DNA of 64,000 nt from Gyrodactylus bullatarudis (Eukaryota; Platyhelminthes; Monogenea; Gyrodactylidea; Gyrodactylidae). The stretch covers positions 578,135 through 642,134 of the forward strand of contig SSNU01004331.1 of NCBI GenBank assembly GCA_012064415.1, written 5' to 3'. Position numbers and translations under genes: made by a program. How positions within the stretch are numbered: position 1 is the stretch's first letter; the number at the start of each line of letters is the position of its first letter. Below are positions 1 through 12,582 of this stretch, one piece after another. The notes under the pieces were generated by a model. That model did no database searches. It was not told the origin of the DNA and saw nothing but the letters and a program-made list of their open reading frames with translations.

Positions 1-218
1 ATATATACACACAGGCACAGTGTAATATGAGACACAGTGTTTATTGTTACTAATATATATATAATTATTATATGGGAATAATAAGAGAGATAATATTACA
101 AATTGAAAAAATACAAATTTTATTATCCTTTCTCTTACATCATATTAAAGTTTGTTAAAATGTTTTCCTTGCAAACAATCATCCCAATAACATAGTAGTA
201 AAGAAGGAAATATTATTA

Positions 219-1551
219 TCACTTGGGTAGAATTTCTTCTCGTAATACATGGCCTTTCACGTAGCCTGGTATGTAAAGGTTAAGCATGCAGCATGGAGCA
301 AGGCCCAGTTCAGCGATTTTACCACTGACTGTTTTTATATCAACTCTCGTTGCAGACGACTTTCTCACGTCTGTTTTAATAGTACCGGGAGGTGCAAACA
401 ATAGATATGAGACAGATGGGTCTCTTAGACAAGATGAGACCCACTGAATAATCTGCGAGACATCGTCGTTAGCACAGAAGATGCTCTGTAGATAGTAATC
501 ACCAGGCGTGTGAACCCTTATGAGGGAGAATTTGTAATTCCTTATTTCTCTAATTCGAAGTTTCTCCCTCAGAGCTGAGGTTAGCAACATGTCCTCTTGT
601 GTGGCTCTAATCTTGTTCTCGTTCATAATCTTCTTAAAGTGATCCTTGCTAAGAGTGAAAAAGTCATCGGATAGATCATCAACACCAACATGCAAACGAC
701 CCATTTCCCCAATTTTGAATACCTGAGTGGACCGATACAGCTCCGGAATGAACGGTTCAACTGATGAAAATGTTTCCAAGTATTTTTCATACTTTGAAGT
801 ATTAATTTCAGCTGAATCTGGAATGACAAATACTTCTTCTTCCTCTTCTTCGCCTTGATTGGGATTTTCAACTTTCACTTTTTCCTCTTTAAAGTTGAAG
901 ATTCCGAGAAATTCTGGAAAATGTTCTATGCAACATAAATCCCTGATAATTCCGTTGTTCTTTCGAAGTTTTCTAAACTTTGGATTATTTGGATCGTTTA
1001 AGAGATTTTGAATAATCTTTTGGATAAAAGTGAATCTCTTTTTGCGTAACTCCACTAAGCTCAATGCACCCGGATCATTGTGGTCATAGTTGGATGGAAA
1101 TTGAGATTTTTCTATATTACGGACTAAGCGAAGAATAGATGCATTGCAGGCGTCTTCTCCTTTGAAACTAGCCAAATGTTCATCTATTTTCTTATCAACT
1201 TCAGCATAAGAATTGATGAATGAATCTCCAAGAAGATTAGGACACCAAAAGAGAATCTCTTAGAGAAAAATCAAAAAATAAGCATACCAATTTGTGGAGT
1301 AGGTTTTTCCACTTCTATAATTTTGGGTTTGAAGCTCTCTGATTCTTTTAGGGCTGCGAGATAAGCTTCTTTTTCTAGTTCTAATTCTGTCTTTTTAGAA
1401 GAAACTATTCAATAAAAACAAAAAACAAACTTGATTTCTGTTTTTCAGGCTCAGGTGCAGAGTCTTTACGGCCTAGAACATGACCTGGGCCAGCTTTAGC
1501 AAAGGCTCTATCAGCCTTTTTCTTCCTTGCAAAATTCAGAAGTTCATTCAT
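219..1551 (-). CDS. UBXN6: UBX domain-containing protein 6-like (UBXN6/UBXD1), p97 cofactor, 3 exons
   Basis: The UBXN6 family are cytosolic adaptors of the AAA-ATPase p97/VCP that act in endolysosomal and ER-associated sorting; they bind p97 through an N-terminal VIM/PUB part and a UBX domain. Exons on the minus strand: 1470-1551, 1288-1404, 219-1225, total 1206 nt, 401 aa (human UBXN6 is about 440). The N-terminus MNELLNFARKKKADRAF followed by KAGPGHVLG resembles the family's start. A PUB domain spans about residues 85-180 (ALSLVELRKKRFTFIQK, then KFRKLRKNNGIIRD). An acidic Glu run follows. A UBX fold lies at about 298-385 (NYKFSLIRVHTPGDYYLQS). Donors GTAAAG (1464-1469) and GTATGC (1282-1287) give 65- and 62-nt introns and an open frame. 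An AATAAA on the minus strand at 119-124 could be the poly(A) signal. The start is the first ATG of exon 1. The family is clear; the exon 1 donor is less so, because a GT at 1429-1430 would also keep frame but leave only a 26-nt intron. Confidence 0.9.
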
Positions 1552-1671
1552 TCAAATTGGTTGAGATACTTAACAACGAGTAGTTTTCATCATGGGAATT
1601 AAAATGCAATTTTTGTTTCATAAATATCTAAAACTGCCGCGATAGTCGACTGATGTAAAACTTATCTTCTG
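1552..1671. promoter_or_regulatory. Bidirectional promoter between UBXN6-like gene and striatin
   Basis: Only 120 bp separate the two divergent start codons, so both 5' UTRs and core promoters must sit here or overlap the genes. There is no clear TATA box. The stretch is AT-rich apart from a small GC-rich patch around 1637-1652 (ccgcgatagtcgac). Function is inferred from position only. Confidence 0.55.
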
Positions 1672-4600
1672 ATGGAAGAAGAGTATGATTGTCCAGCTAA
1701 TTATGAGGGCACTGAAATTAATCCTGATGGCCAGAATCATCAGAACAATGACTCGCCCCAACCTCTTACCTCTTATTCATTCGATGGGATACTAGATTTC
1801 CTACAAAATGAATGGGCTAAAATGAATCTGGCCAGATCTCAGTGGTCTAATGAGAAGATGGAATATCAAATGAAGATTGGTTACCTTCAGAATGAAGTTA
1901 AACTACAAGAAAATCTCAAAAGAGATCTTGTACGTCGTATTAAAATGCTGGAATATGCTTTGAAACAAGAAAGACTGAAATCCAAAGGGACATCTTCTAC
2001 GACATCACTGAAAGATGATAACTTGGTTAAGGGTCAAGACCACCATACAGACAACGTTTTGAACATTTCTTCCAACTTTTCCGAGAATAACTCTACTTCT
2101 ACATTCAAAACAAATGCCGAAACAATACTCAGACGTACTAAGTTGACTGAAAACTCCGGATGGGATTCTTATGACAAGTCTGCCGCTTGTGAAAAGGATA
2201 TGCTCGATGCTATTGGAGAGTTGGACATGTTAGTTTCTAGTCATATGACGGATATTGATGATGATATCTCCAAAGAGGCCACGGACGAAGAGTTGAACGA
2301 TACACGATTAGTTAACAAATACAAGGAAATATACAGGATTGATTCCAGAGGCGGTGGTACGATCGGAAAGAATCGTAATCTGAAAACGACAAAGTACCTT
2401 TTAGCTAAAACGAAAAATACAAACATCTCCCTAGATAATAACAATCAGATTGATAATCAAAATGGAGGCTTCCTCCTCACTGATTCACTGGACAAGGTCG
2501 ACGAATCGAATATTAGCAGATTAAATAGTGAGTCTATCCCCTTTCAAATTGCCCTAATATTTTTTCTTGTTTCTCATCACAGCCTCTCCATTCCTTAGAT
2601 AATAATAATTTTGATTTGAAAAACACTGTGCCTTCATCATCCTCTCTGGGCGACCTAGCATCCCTTTCCCTAGCGAATAATGAAAATCAGACTACTCCCA
2701 CTGATGATGAGTGTTTAAAGTTTAACAGAAAAAAATCTCCTCCCAGAAATATTGATGAACTAGAGGAGCCCTCAGCAAAGTGCCTTTCAACCCAAAAGAA
2801 TAATAATACCAGTAAAAATAATAGTTTATCTTCTTCAATATCAAGTTGTGATTCAATTCAGTCTGTCATTGTGAGTTTTTTTTATCCAGTTAAAAATAAT
2901 TATTCTCAAATCATTAATTTCTCTAATGATCAGTGAAATAATAATAATCTAGGCTCATTTATTCTTAAACTATATTGTGCTTCAACTTGATTGGTGTTGT
3001 TGGAAATTTCTACTTTTCTCGTCAAAATTACTAACTATCTATAGAGTAGAGTTTGTGGTGGAATAGACAAGAATTTTCTGTCTTTACTTCTCCACTCACT
3101 CACTCACTCATCCATCTAGGTGATGAACATATTCTCACTTGAATCATTTCTCAAGTTTTAATTACATGTATGATCATTATCGATCTGGATCTTGAGAATA
3201 ATGCCTCTTGTGTAACAGATGCAAATGAAACACCTGCTTATACACACTGTTTACTAAACAGTGTTTAGTAGGATAACCTCTTTTTGAAATATAATATTAA
3301 AATAGTTTTTGCAGTTAACAAAAACATCCAGACGTCTCTAAAAAATTAACCCTTTTATATTCGTAGCAAATTTATAAATTTGACCATGAATGATTAGATA
3401 AACAATTAGGATATTAAAACTTTTATTTTGAAACATATTTAAACCATCAAAATTTTGTATAAATTTCAAGATATGATAAATTATAGCCAAATTATTATAG
3501 GAATTTATATAGCTGATATCTATTAATTTAACTCCAAAAAATTTGATTTTTGCCAGCACTGTTTAACTCTACTCCAAGTCTTGATGATTATCTTATTACT
3601 AATTAATTGTTCCTTTTAGGAATTAGAACCATGTGTAAGCTGGGCGCCAAAATATTCTCTAAGAAATCACTTTGATGGTGTTAGATCGGTCATGTTCCAT
3701 CCAAGTGAAAACATGGTCATTTCCTCTGGGGAAGATTGCACGGTGAAAGTTTGGAATTTAGATCGTACATTGTCTGGAAGGAAATCCAAGAATCTCGACG
3801 TTGAACCCATTTACTCTTTCAGGGGTCATTTATCCCCAATATTATCTCAATTGATTATTCCATTTAGTCAACCAATTAGCGTTAAAAAAATCAATCTCCC
3901 TCCCTCCACTAATGATAATGGGAAGAAGGATCAAGGGACTAATTCACCTGATGAAAAGCCATACATTGAAAATCTACCCTGTAGTCATGTCATCCTCTCT
4001 GGTGATCTTGACGGCCATTTACGCACATGGTGTCTCCCTGATGATATCAACAATTCGATTGAGTTGTTTGAACCATTCAACTACAACCTTATTGGGCCCA
4101 TCCACAAGATGGCTGACTCCATCTGGTCCATTATTCAATTGGAGGTGAGCAATTTCATTACATTCACCTCTGTGCTCTTCCAAGTTGAGACCATCAATCT
4201 CTTGATGTTTTCTAGTTTTACATGATGGCTCATATTCTACTCTCTCTATCTCTCTCTCTCTTTGATAATCTTTCTGCATGCATATATATAGATGGATATA
4301 TTGATTGTGATCACCTTCTCTTCAGTACCATATTCATATACTATATTTATACTTATACTTTAATAATGTAGTATTGGTAGTAATTTTTATTATTCAAATT
4401 GCAGTAGTAAAAGTGATGAGAATTTAGAGAAAAAAATCCATCATGCTTACTACCACCAAAATAGTACTAGCTTACTTTACTTTGGTTTATATGGAATATT
4501 GATTTAAAAAAATTATTTTGTATTTTTATAAATACTACAGTTGAGGGCTTATCTCTTTTCCTGCTTCTTCCTCCCTCGCCTTTTATACATGTATAGAATC

Positions 4601-7589
4601 AAATTGATGACATTGGGAGGCTTGCTTTTCTTTCTTTTACTTCCTTAACCCTTGCAGGGCCATGGTCCATGTGTGGGCCAAAGCATCAAGCCTAAAATTT
4701 TCTGTAAAAATAAAGATCCTATAACTTAAAGTTACACACCATTAGATAACCATAGAATTCTCAGTCATTCGTCATCCAAACGTTTCTACGGTGATTGTAC
4801 CACTGAATAAGACGTGTTAAGAGAATCACCACCGGAACGCTCTAATGCATTAAAAGAATTCTTGAAATTTTTTCGAGCGGTCGGTTGAAAGTAGATAGAG
4901 AAAATTTATAGAAAAGTATTCATTCTGATTCCGAATACCAGTATCCATATACATCAGTAACTTAAGTCATTAAATAGACTCAGTCCCTGATCTATAAAAT
5001 TCTCATGATTATAATAATATGTAATAGATAGAATAGATTCAGACTTCAGATCTCCTACTTTATGGGTCAATACACTCTTTTGTTTGGGGCCTTATAGTAA
5101 AAATGAAGTATTTTTTCACGTGTTGAGAAAGTAAAATTCTGCATTTCCATTCTTCTTCTACTATAGATTTTATCAACTCATGATGAAAGTTGGTTCCCAT
5201 CTATGAACCTTATCATTGTCATCTGTATTAGAAAACTTGTTAAATTATTGAAAAATTTCAATGTTGTATTTAAATAAAACATTTTATATATATTAGAGTA
5301 GGCCAAATTTTTCAACTTTTCCCAGCCTTAATCTCATCTTCAAGATTATTGAAAACTAGGCATTTTTTCCTATAAAACCATACGTCTTGGAGTTTCTTCT
5401 AATATACAAAATCTCGATTGAAGATGACAATTTTTAAACACGCGCCAAGATTTTTTCAATGAATTTCACTACGAGAAAGGACAAAATTGAGGTTTTTGAA
5501 TATTTTGTGGAAAATTTTGAATAAAAATAGGGCTTTTAGTAGAAATTGAGTTTTCTCAACATGCTGAAAGAAAGTCCTAAGAAATTGGGTAAATTTTGAT
5601 GATTTTTTGGGAAATGGGATTTTTGTATATCAGAAAATGAACAATTTTCAAAAATGTGTTTTTCATGGTTAAATAATCAATTTTTGATTAAAGCATAGAG
5701 CATTGTTCGGGGAAAATAAAATTATGTATTACATATGTAAAAATTTCAACTTTTCAGTCATCCAATTTGATTGCCAGCATCTCCTCCTCTTGCCAATTAT
5801 CCCTTTTCTCAAAGCCTTCCTTATTCACTTGGATAAGTGAACATCAGACAGCTATAGCCATCTCGAAACCCTCTACTGCCTACATTAAGCCAATATTGAA
5901 TATTGATCTTTGCAAGACATGTCCTGAAGTATACGGCAGGCCAACTGTCCTCCTACCAGTAGATAATCATAACACACACTCAATAATTGTTGGCTTCACT
6001 TCAGGTGACTTTGCTCAAATCGATTGTGGAACTGGTACTTTAACAAGATCTTTTAAAATTGGTAAGTCATCTCTCTATTTGCTTGATTGTAATCATGTCC
6101 TTTCTCTCTCTCTTCAATTTTAAATGCTCTATGTGTGAATACTCTTTTACAATTTGTACCCAGTTTGATAATCTACCTTTGCGCTCAAGTCAACTATGCC
6201 ATGCATGCTAGAATACTTTTTATAATGATTTCATGTGTGTCCTCTCTCATACAAACACACTCACATGTTCAAACTATTCTCCTCCTCTTTTTCTACTCAT
6301 GGAAAAAGGTCTCATCTACTTGCCATACACAAACACGTGACCCCTCTCTACACACACAATGTGTATACATACAATGGTATTTAATTGAAGAATATTCTTT
6401 CCTTCTTTCATTGCAAATTAACCACAACCCAAAATTCTTTCTCTCTCTCTCTCTTATACTATGGACATTTTATTAGTAATCAATACTTGTTACAGAGTTG
6501 TGCTTCCATTATTGAGACTACTCATTACTATTTACCCTATTAACTTGTTATTCCCTTTTGCTCAAATCTCAAAACCTCCTCTCCTTAATTAACCAAGAAA
6601 TTCCAGTGTATCAGTTCTCGGCTACCTTTTACTCCCATAGTTAATAATTAGAGCTGCCAAATTTTGGAATAAAATTTCATTAGAAATGGCATATTACGGG
6701 GCAAATTACTGACTGATTTGATTTAACGAAATTTTGAACGAAAACAGATCATCATCCCCATCCATAGTGAATTTTACCATTAAAGTTTCAATAAAAAGCT
6801 CAAGTTTTTCATTCATTTGAGCCAATCAGAATTAGGTAAAAAAACACATTTGAATAAAGCCTAATACCTTCAATAAATTCAATCTATATTTTCACCATTT
6901 TTAAACTTATTTTCCTCTCTTAGAATTCAATTTTTGTGATGCATGTTTTTTACTTATTTTTAATTTTTTACCCGAACATTGTAGGATATGCAAATTCTGA
7001 GCTTAGATTTGGAATCCGTATTAAAATGAAAGTTGGTAAAAATACTTTTATTTTACCCCCAATGTAATTATTGTATAAATAATAATTATTATTATTCAGT
7101 AATAGTTGAATTAACTAACTCTCAACCATGTCAATTTCAGACGACAACGGGATAATTGACAAGCTATCCTGCTCTCCTTATTCACCCGCCATTGTCAACT
7201 GTATGGCAGCAACCAATTCAACTGGCTCCCAATTTGTTTCTGGCCATGACGACATGAACATTCGCTTCTGGGATATTACACGAACAAATCCATTAATCAA
7301 ATCAGTCAAAGCTCATAAAGACAGTGTCACTGCCATCGCCACAAACCAAAGCAATCCCTCTCAGATATGTACCGGTTCTCATGACTCTCTCTTGAAAATA
7401 TACCGCACTGAAACCTATGAATGTCTCCAGGAGATTGCTTCCCACAAGAAGAAATTCAATGAAGCAATTCATGGGGTTGCCTTTCATCCGAAAAAGATGC
7501 TCCTCGCCTCATGTGGAGCTGATTCTCTCGTCAGGGTCTTCATTCGTGGTGATATCTCCTCGAACCTGTCCTCTTCCCAGAAAGACTGA
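1672..7589 (+). CDS. STRN: Striatin / connector of kinase to AP-1 (STRIPAK scaffold), 5 exons
   Basis: Striatins are regulatory B-subunits of PP2A and the scaffold of the STRIPAK phosphatase-kinase complex, which opposes Hippo/MST kinases. Exons: 1672-2527, 2599-2870, 3620-4144, 5758-6061, 7141-7589. They sum to 2406 nt and give 801 aa with every junction in phase; human striatin is 780 aa. Residues 35-48 (YSFDGILDFLQNEW) match the caveolin-binding segment. Residues 49-105 form the PP2A-binding coiled coil, with the near-invariant DLVRRIKMLEYALKQER. A Ser/Asn-rich linker runs to about residue 376. The WD40 propeller fills the rest (HFDGVRSVMFHPSENMV, LDVEPIYSFRGH, VSGHDDMNIRFWDI, TGSHDSLLKIYR, HKKKFNEAIHGVAFHP). 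The 2871-3619, 4145-5757 and 6062-7140 introns are long and AT-rich; the first intron is 71 nt. In arthropods the orthologue is called Cka. Confidence 0.95.
4145..5757. other. Striatin intron 3, containing dispersed repeat R1
   Basis: This 1.6-kb intron has a GTGAGC donor and a TTTTCAG acceptor. From about 5292 to 5660 it carries an AT-rich dispersed repeat that also occurs at 35736-36100 and, shortened, at 58380-58540 and more weakly near 18.4 and 29.4 kb. Diagnostic words are TTAGAGTAGGCC, CACGCGCCAAGATTTTTTC and GAATAAAAATAGGGCT. I see no coding potential. Confidence 0.6.
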
Positions 7590-10500
7590 ACCAATTGTGA
7601 TCTCCTCTTTTTTTCTCCTTGAAATTTATTTGGTTTTTATTTTTAAATTTTCATCCTCTCTGTCTTTTTATTTGTCTCCCTTTTTTGTACATTTTTGTGA
7701 ATATTTTCAATCAATGAACTTGGCCAGAGTGTGGCCCTTTTACTGTTGTGTATAGAAGAAGACTTATTTATTCCATGAAATCTTTCCTTCTTTTTTCATA
7801 ATATATACATACATAATTTTGAAGGATATATTATATAATTCCTTGAGAGACAAGAAGCCATTTTTACCATTTGAAATTTATCCTATATATTATATTTATA
7901 TGTTTTACCTTATCAACTTACCACTAATAATATTATTATTACTACTAATAATACACATGTATTGAACATCATTTTGATTACGACCAAATCTCCATCCTTG
8001 ATCATATCTATTTAACTACTCGTTTAAAATCTAGCTGAACAATGATGATCTATTGATGTTCAGATGAGGGAATCTCAATCTACCATCGGTACTTCTAGAG
8101 AGAAACTCCTTTTACTAAAGATTGGTATGAAATTTATTTTTCCCTCTAGGCTCATATACTTTTTATAGCCTATTCTCTTATTACTTAATATATAAATATA
8201 ATATTAATAAATCAATTGAATAGAAGAGAGAAAAACAATTTTTGAGATTTTTTTATTGAGTCTTGATACCTCGAGATATAGTGAGAATATAAGCATCGAT
8301 AAAAACATCAAACTACTTGAGAGTAAACACAAGGAAAAATTCCATAAATGACCTCGTAAAATCCGTGATTGGGAATTCTGAAGCCGAAAAAATGCAAAAT
8401 AATTTTTATTTCGTCCATTTACTTTCAAGTAATTATGGAATAAATTAATTTTATTTTATGAATAACATGATATCGTGACTTTTCATCAAAAAATTTCATG
8501 TTTACTTCAAAGTAACAACGTAAAATAATATTAAAACTTTATTTGAAATCTCAATTCTCGACTATTTAGCTCTCAAATTGTTCAATTGCCAAATTTAAAA
8601 TTCAGTCCGAGTATCTTTAATCAATCTTTATTCATTACAATCTTTTATCACCAGCACATCTTAAAAAATCGCTTATTCCAGAATTTTCTCTCTTATATCT
8701 CAATTATCCTGAATGTTGTTGTTGTTGTTGTTGTTCTCCATCACTTTGCAAATCCTAGGCATGAATCTGTTTTTCTATATTTTCTTTTTTTTCAAGTTTG
8801 TTTTTTGTAGGCTTGGTGGGGAGTAAGACTGGAAGATTACTTCTGTTTGTTGAAAAATCCCTTAGTAGTAGGGGGATAAAAGTCAAAACATTATCAAGGA
8901 AAATACAAGTTTATCATTTTATGATCTGTCTTGAGTCATTGTGTTTCATTAATTAGTTCAATCGTGTCACCTGTGTGGCCATTTTGTCAGCTCTCCCATA
9001 TTACTCAAGCAGACACATTTGTCGGATAATAGGGAACTATCATTTGGTAGATGGGAGCAATACGCTTTTATAAATGATGACGGGTGTAATTGTTAAGTGT
9101 TAAAAAAATCAACCTAAAACAAATAAAAAATAATATTATCTATTTTGTGTGTGCTGAAAAAGGGGAGAGAGAGGTGCATACCCTCTTAAGCAATTCTTTA
9201 CAATTCAGAGAACAAGAAGAGATTTCAAGGAGAGAAAAGAAACTATTACCAGTGTTACTATTCTTGATTATGGATTGGATTTAAAAAAAACATCTTTTAA
9301 AACTGAGGAAAGCTGCTCTTCTCTTGGCAGTCTGAGAACATCATCATCATCATTGTCGTCATAATCGGGACCAATGATTAACAAAATTTTAATTTGTCTA
9401 AATGCATAGCTAAGAACGCAAAAAAGGACAATCACAGAAAAGTGTGTCTTTAGGGAAATAGGGGTAAATTTCTAACATTTTTTAAGAATGGGACGGAGGA
9501 AAGTTTGTTCTTCGAGAGGTAGGCTAGGTAAAATCTAAAATCTGGTCTCTAGTGTGATCACAACAATAGCATCTGGATTGTACAGAGATGGGTGTCCATC
9601 ACACAAAGATTGTTAGAGGGGGGAGCATTTCAATATTTCTGGAATGTTTCTTAAAAATTCTTGTTCCTCAACTCTTTTTCTGGAGGAAGGGGCAGTCTAA
9701 ACTGAAATTCATTGGATAGGATATGAATGGGACCCAGTTGGTATAGCAGGATAGCAGGTGTTTGGATTTCCGTTCCATTGTTGTGAGTTGTGCAAATACA
9801 CTGAAAGAAAAGACATTTTTAAAAATCATGCAAATCGAAAATTGACTAAATTGCAACTTTTTGAGTAAAAAATTTTTCCAACAAAATTCGGAGATTTGAA
9901 CCGATCAAAATTGGACAAAATAATTCAGAGAAATTGAAAATATTGTCAATATCAAATGTTGATTTCAATAATAATTGTTGAAAGAGGCCTTATTTTAATT
10001 TCATTTCACTATCGGAGTTTTAAATTTAGCTTTCATTCGAATACGGCGAAAGAGTTGAGATGGATATTTTTAGATATTAAGGGATACGTGAGAATAAAAC
10101 AGGATCAACTGGGTGTCAATTTAAGTAGAAACCAGAGGAGAGGATTCTCTCCCATAATTGACATTTGAATGCGAATTTAAAGTAAAATTTATCATGGATG
10201 AATGGATGGATGAGGAAAAAAACTTTGTAGAGTAACAGAATCTACTTCTTTTGTATTTTGAATGATGATTGATCTGCAATTTGTACAACTCTCCTACACC
10301 AGACCAGGAAGCAGGAGGAGGAGGAGAGGGGGGAACTAACTGGAATGTGTGACTGACAAAACCTCAGCATATTTTAATTATTTATTTCATAATTTTTTCA
10401 TTTGTTATTAAAAATAGAAATACATCATCATCCACTTTTATTGAGAATTGAAATTGAATAAAGAGGGTTAGAAAGAAAGAAAGAAAGAAAGAGGGAGAGA

Positions 10501-10862
10501 GAGAGAGAGATCTGAAAGTAACCCACCATTGTCTTGGGACATTACATTGAAATCAGTCAATAATTCCAGAGCGCTATATACATAGTAGAGTGTAGTTGTC
10601 ACGTATTTCACTCCTATACTAATTGTAAATAGTTTTGTATTGTTTATTTAGATGAGAAAAATAATCTATTCAGTTTATTGTCTTGAGTATCAATCTTTGA
10701 GGTAACTTGATAGTTTGCAGAGGTAACCAGAGTATAATTGAATATAATTGGATCATCAAAAATATGACCTAAAAAACTCATTTACAGACACTTAAAAGAA
10801 AGTACTAATTTTTTTAGGTCATAATATATGACTTGAGAAATTTTCCTATTACTTATGAGTCA

Positions 10863-11378
10863 ATATTAATAATAAATAGAGCCTCAAAAACGCATATGTT
10901 GCATATTTTAATCACAAGGTTTACTTTTGCTCATTCGACGAAAAGTTTATATAAACTCTTAGTATATAAGGATTAAAAAGTTATAACTGCATATATCTGC
11001 ATATTTCAAATATAAATGCATGTACTAATGTATAAAGCATAAAAATTATCAGTCAATAGAATTTAACCTACAAACATGATAGGCCAATCAGAATCAAGTT
11101 AAAAAGTCAATGAATAGAATTTATACTTTGCAATGGCGTGGGATTTCAAAACTTGATTACAGCATGACTAAAATCTCTATTTCAAAATCGGTTAAAATTC
11201 AGGAATAGACAAATTGATTATTAAATAATATTATTCTATTTATTAAATGTGCCTACCTGTTATTTACTCATAAGTAGTAAATCTTTGAAAAATCTTAAAT
11301 GCATATTTTATGTGCACATATGAGTATGACTATTAAAACTGCATATTTTTTGAGGCTCTAAATAAATTATTATTAATA
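10863..11378. mobile_element. Short inverted-repeat element (MITE-like)
   Basis: Left arm ATTAATAATAAATAGAGCCT with CAAAAA following (from 10863) is mirrored by TTTTTTGAGGCTCTAAATAA and TTATTATTAATA at 11346-11378. The arms run about 35-45 bp with mismatches and the interior is about 430 bp without coding potential. No target-site duplication is obvious. Confidence 0.5.
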
Positions 11379-11767
11379 AGTAAGAAATAATTTCAATTCA
11401 TAAAATCATTTGCTTTCACACTCCAACAGAAAATCTTATTGGTACTTCATGTTAAAAGGAATTTAGAGCAAAGCATGCTGCATGACGTAATCAAAATGTC
11501 ATTCATGGGAAATCAAAGAATCACTGTGATTGGCCAATTAGAATTAGGTATGGGTATATTCTATGTATATTATGTATAAATATATTTGATCATATATATG
11601 ACCGATTCATAACTTTTTCGTATGAAACCTCACACCTCTTCTGATTATATCAATGTGATTTATTTGTACCTTACAAGTATGACTTTTTGATGTTCTAATT
11701 ATAATACAAGTAATACAGTAGAGAACCTGAAAATAATTTATTGACAACTTTTCTGAAATTGTCCATC

Positions 11768-12293
11768 TTTGAAGCTTTAGCTGATAGAATTCAGAAGTTT
11801 GCATATTTGAATTTTACGAGTATAATTACAGTATAATTAAGTTATTATAATCTTTACTACAATGATAAATTTTATAGAAAAAACCTATAATAGTTTAACA
11901 ATCAACCTAGTTGAATTCAATAAGATTTTGAGGGTAATTCATCCCATAAAAGTGTGTTTTGCATGCTAGTGAGAACACAATATCAATAAACTGATAGTCC
12001 TATCACACATCATTTCACCAACTCATTACTATTCATACATGACTCAGGAAATACTTGGTTTACAACCCATTCGATAGGAAATTCATTAATCACCTGGAAT
12101 ACGCAAACATTTCAGCTCTATCATTCGTCAAACTCGTGTTATACTAATTCAAAGAGAGTTGATTTTTTCCAAAATTTAATTTTTGTTTAAAACATTTTGT
12201 TTGGATGAAAGTAAGATAACTTTAAAAACGAGTAAACAAACCCGTAGAATTCAAATATGCAATGGCCTCAACTCTATCTGCTAAAGCTTCAAA
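11768..12293. mobile_element. Inverted-repeat element with arms at 11768-11817 and 12246-12293
   Basis: The sequence GAATTCAAATATGCAA...TCTATCTGCTAAAGCTTCAAA at 12246-12293 reappears inverted at 11768-11817. Part of the same element (about 12010-12300) also occurs as a direct copy at about 15887-16122, so this is a dispersed family. No coding potential. Confidence 0.5.
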
Positions 12294-12582
12294 AATAGCC
12301 TGTTTTTTGACCGAAACCCTTGAAGCAAAAATAACTTCATTAATACAACAGCAGATTTGTAATCAGCGCATTCGAAAACCAAATGGATAGACAGAATATT
12401 GAATGCAAGTCTTGAAAGAAAATTCTCTGGGACTTTAAGGGTTGGCTAAGATGAGTTTTCTGTGACATGAGCTCCAGATAACATATATTTGAGTGAAGAA
12501 GGTAGATGCCAGATTGTCTAACAATCAGAGATCTCCATTTCGTGTCTACTCAAATAAATCTTAAGTTCAACTAATCGAATTA

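Larger units (their letters stand above)
7590..12582. other. Intergenic region between convergent striatin and RBMS-like genes
   Basis: Both flanking genes end here. No convincing exon was seen: the open frames are short, AT-biased and unlike known proteins. The region holds a GTT microsatellite (about 8714-8736), a GA-rich tract (about 10476-10510) and the two inverted-repeat elements listed separately. Confidence 0.6.

Noticed and set aside
1405..1430. 26-nt intron in the UBXN6-like gene
   Set aside because: The donor at 1429-1430 keeps frame but is too short for normal splicing. The GTAAAG donor at 1464-1469 also keeps frame and gives 65 nt, close to the 62-nt neighbour intron, so it was preferred.
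1640..1652. DREF-type promoter element (TATCGATA-like) near the shared promoter
   Set aside because: The sequence CGCGATAGTCGA matches the consensus too poorly to claim a binding site.
3958..3964. CTGATGA hammerhead-like core
   Set aside because: It lies within striatin coding exon 3, with no GAAA at proper spacing and no stems.
8586..8810. Open frame with a Val run
   Set aside because: The Val run is a GTT microsatellite; the rest is Phe/Leu/Ser noise typical of AT-rich DNA.
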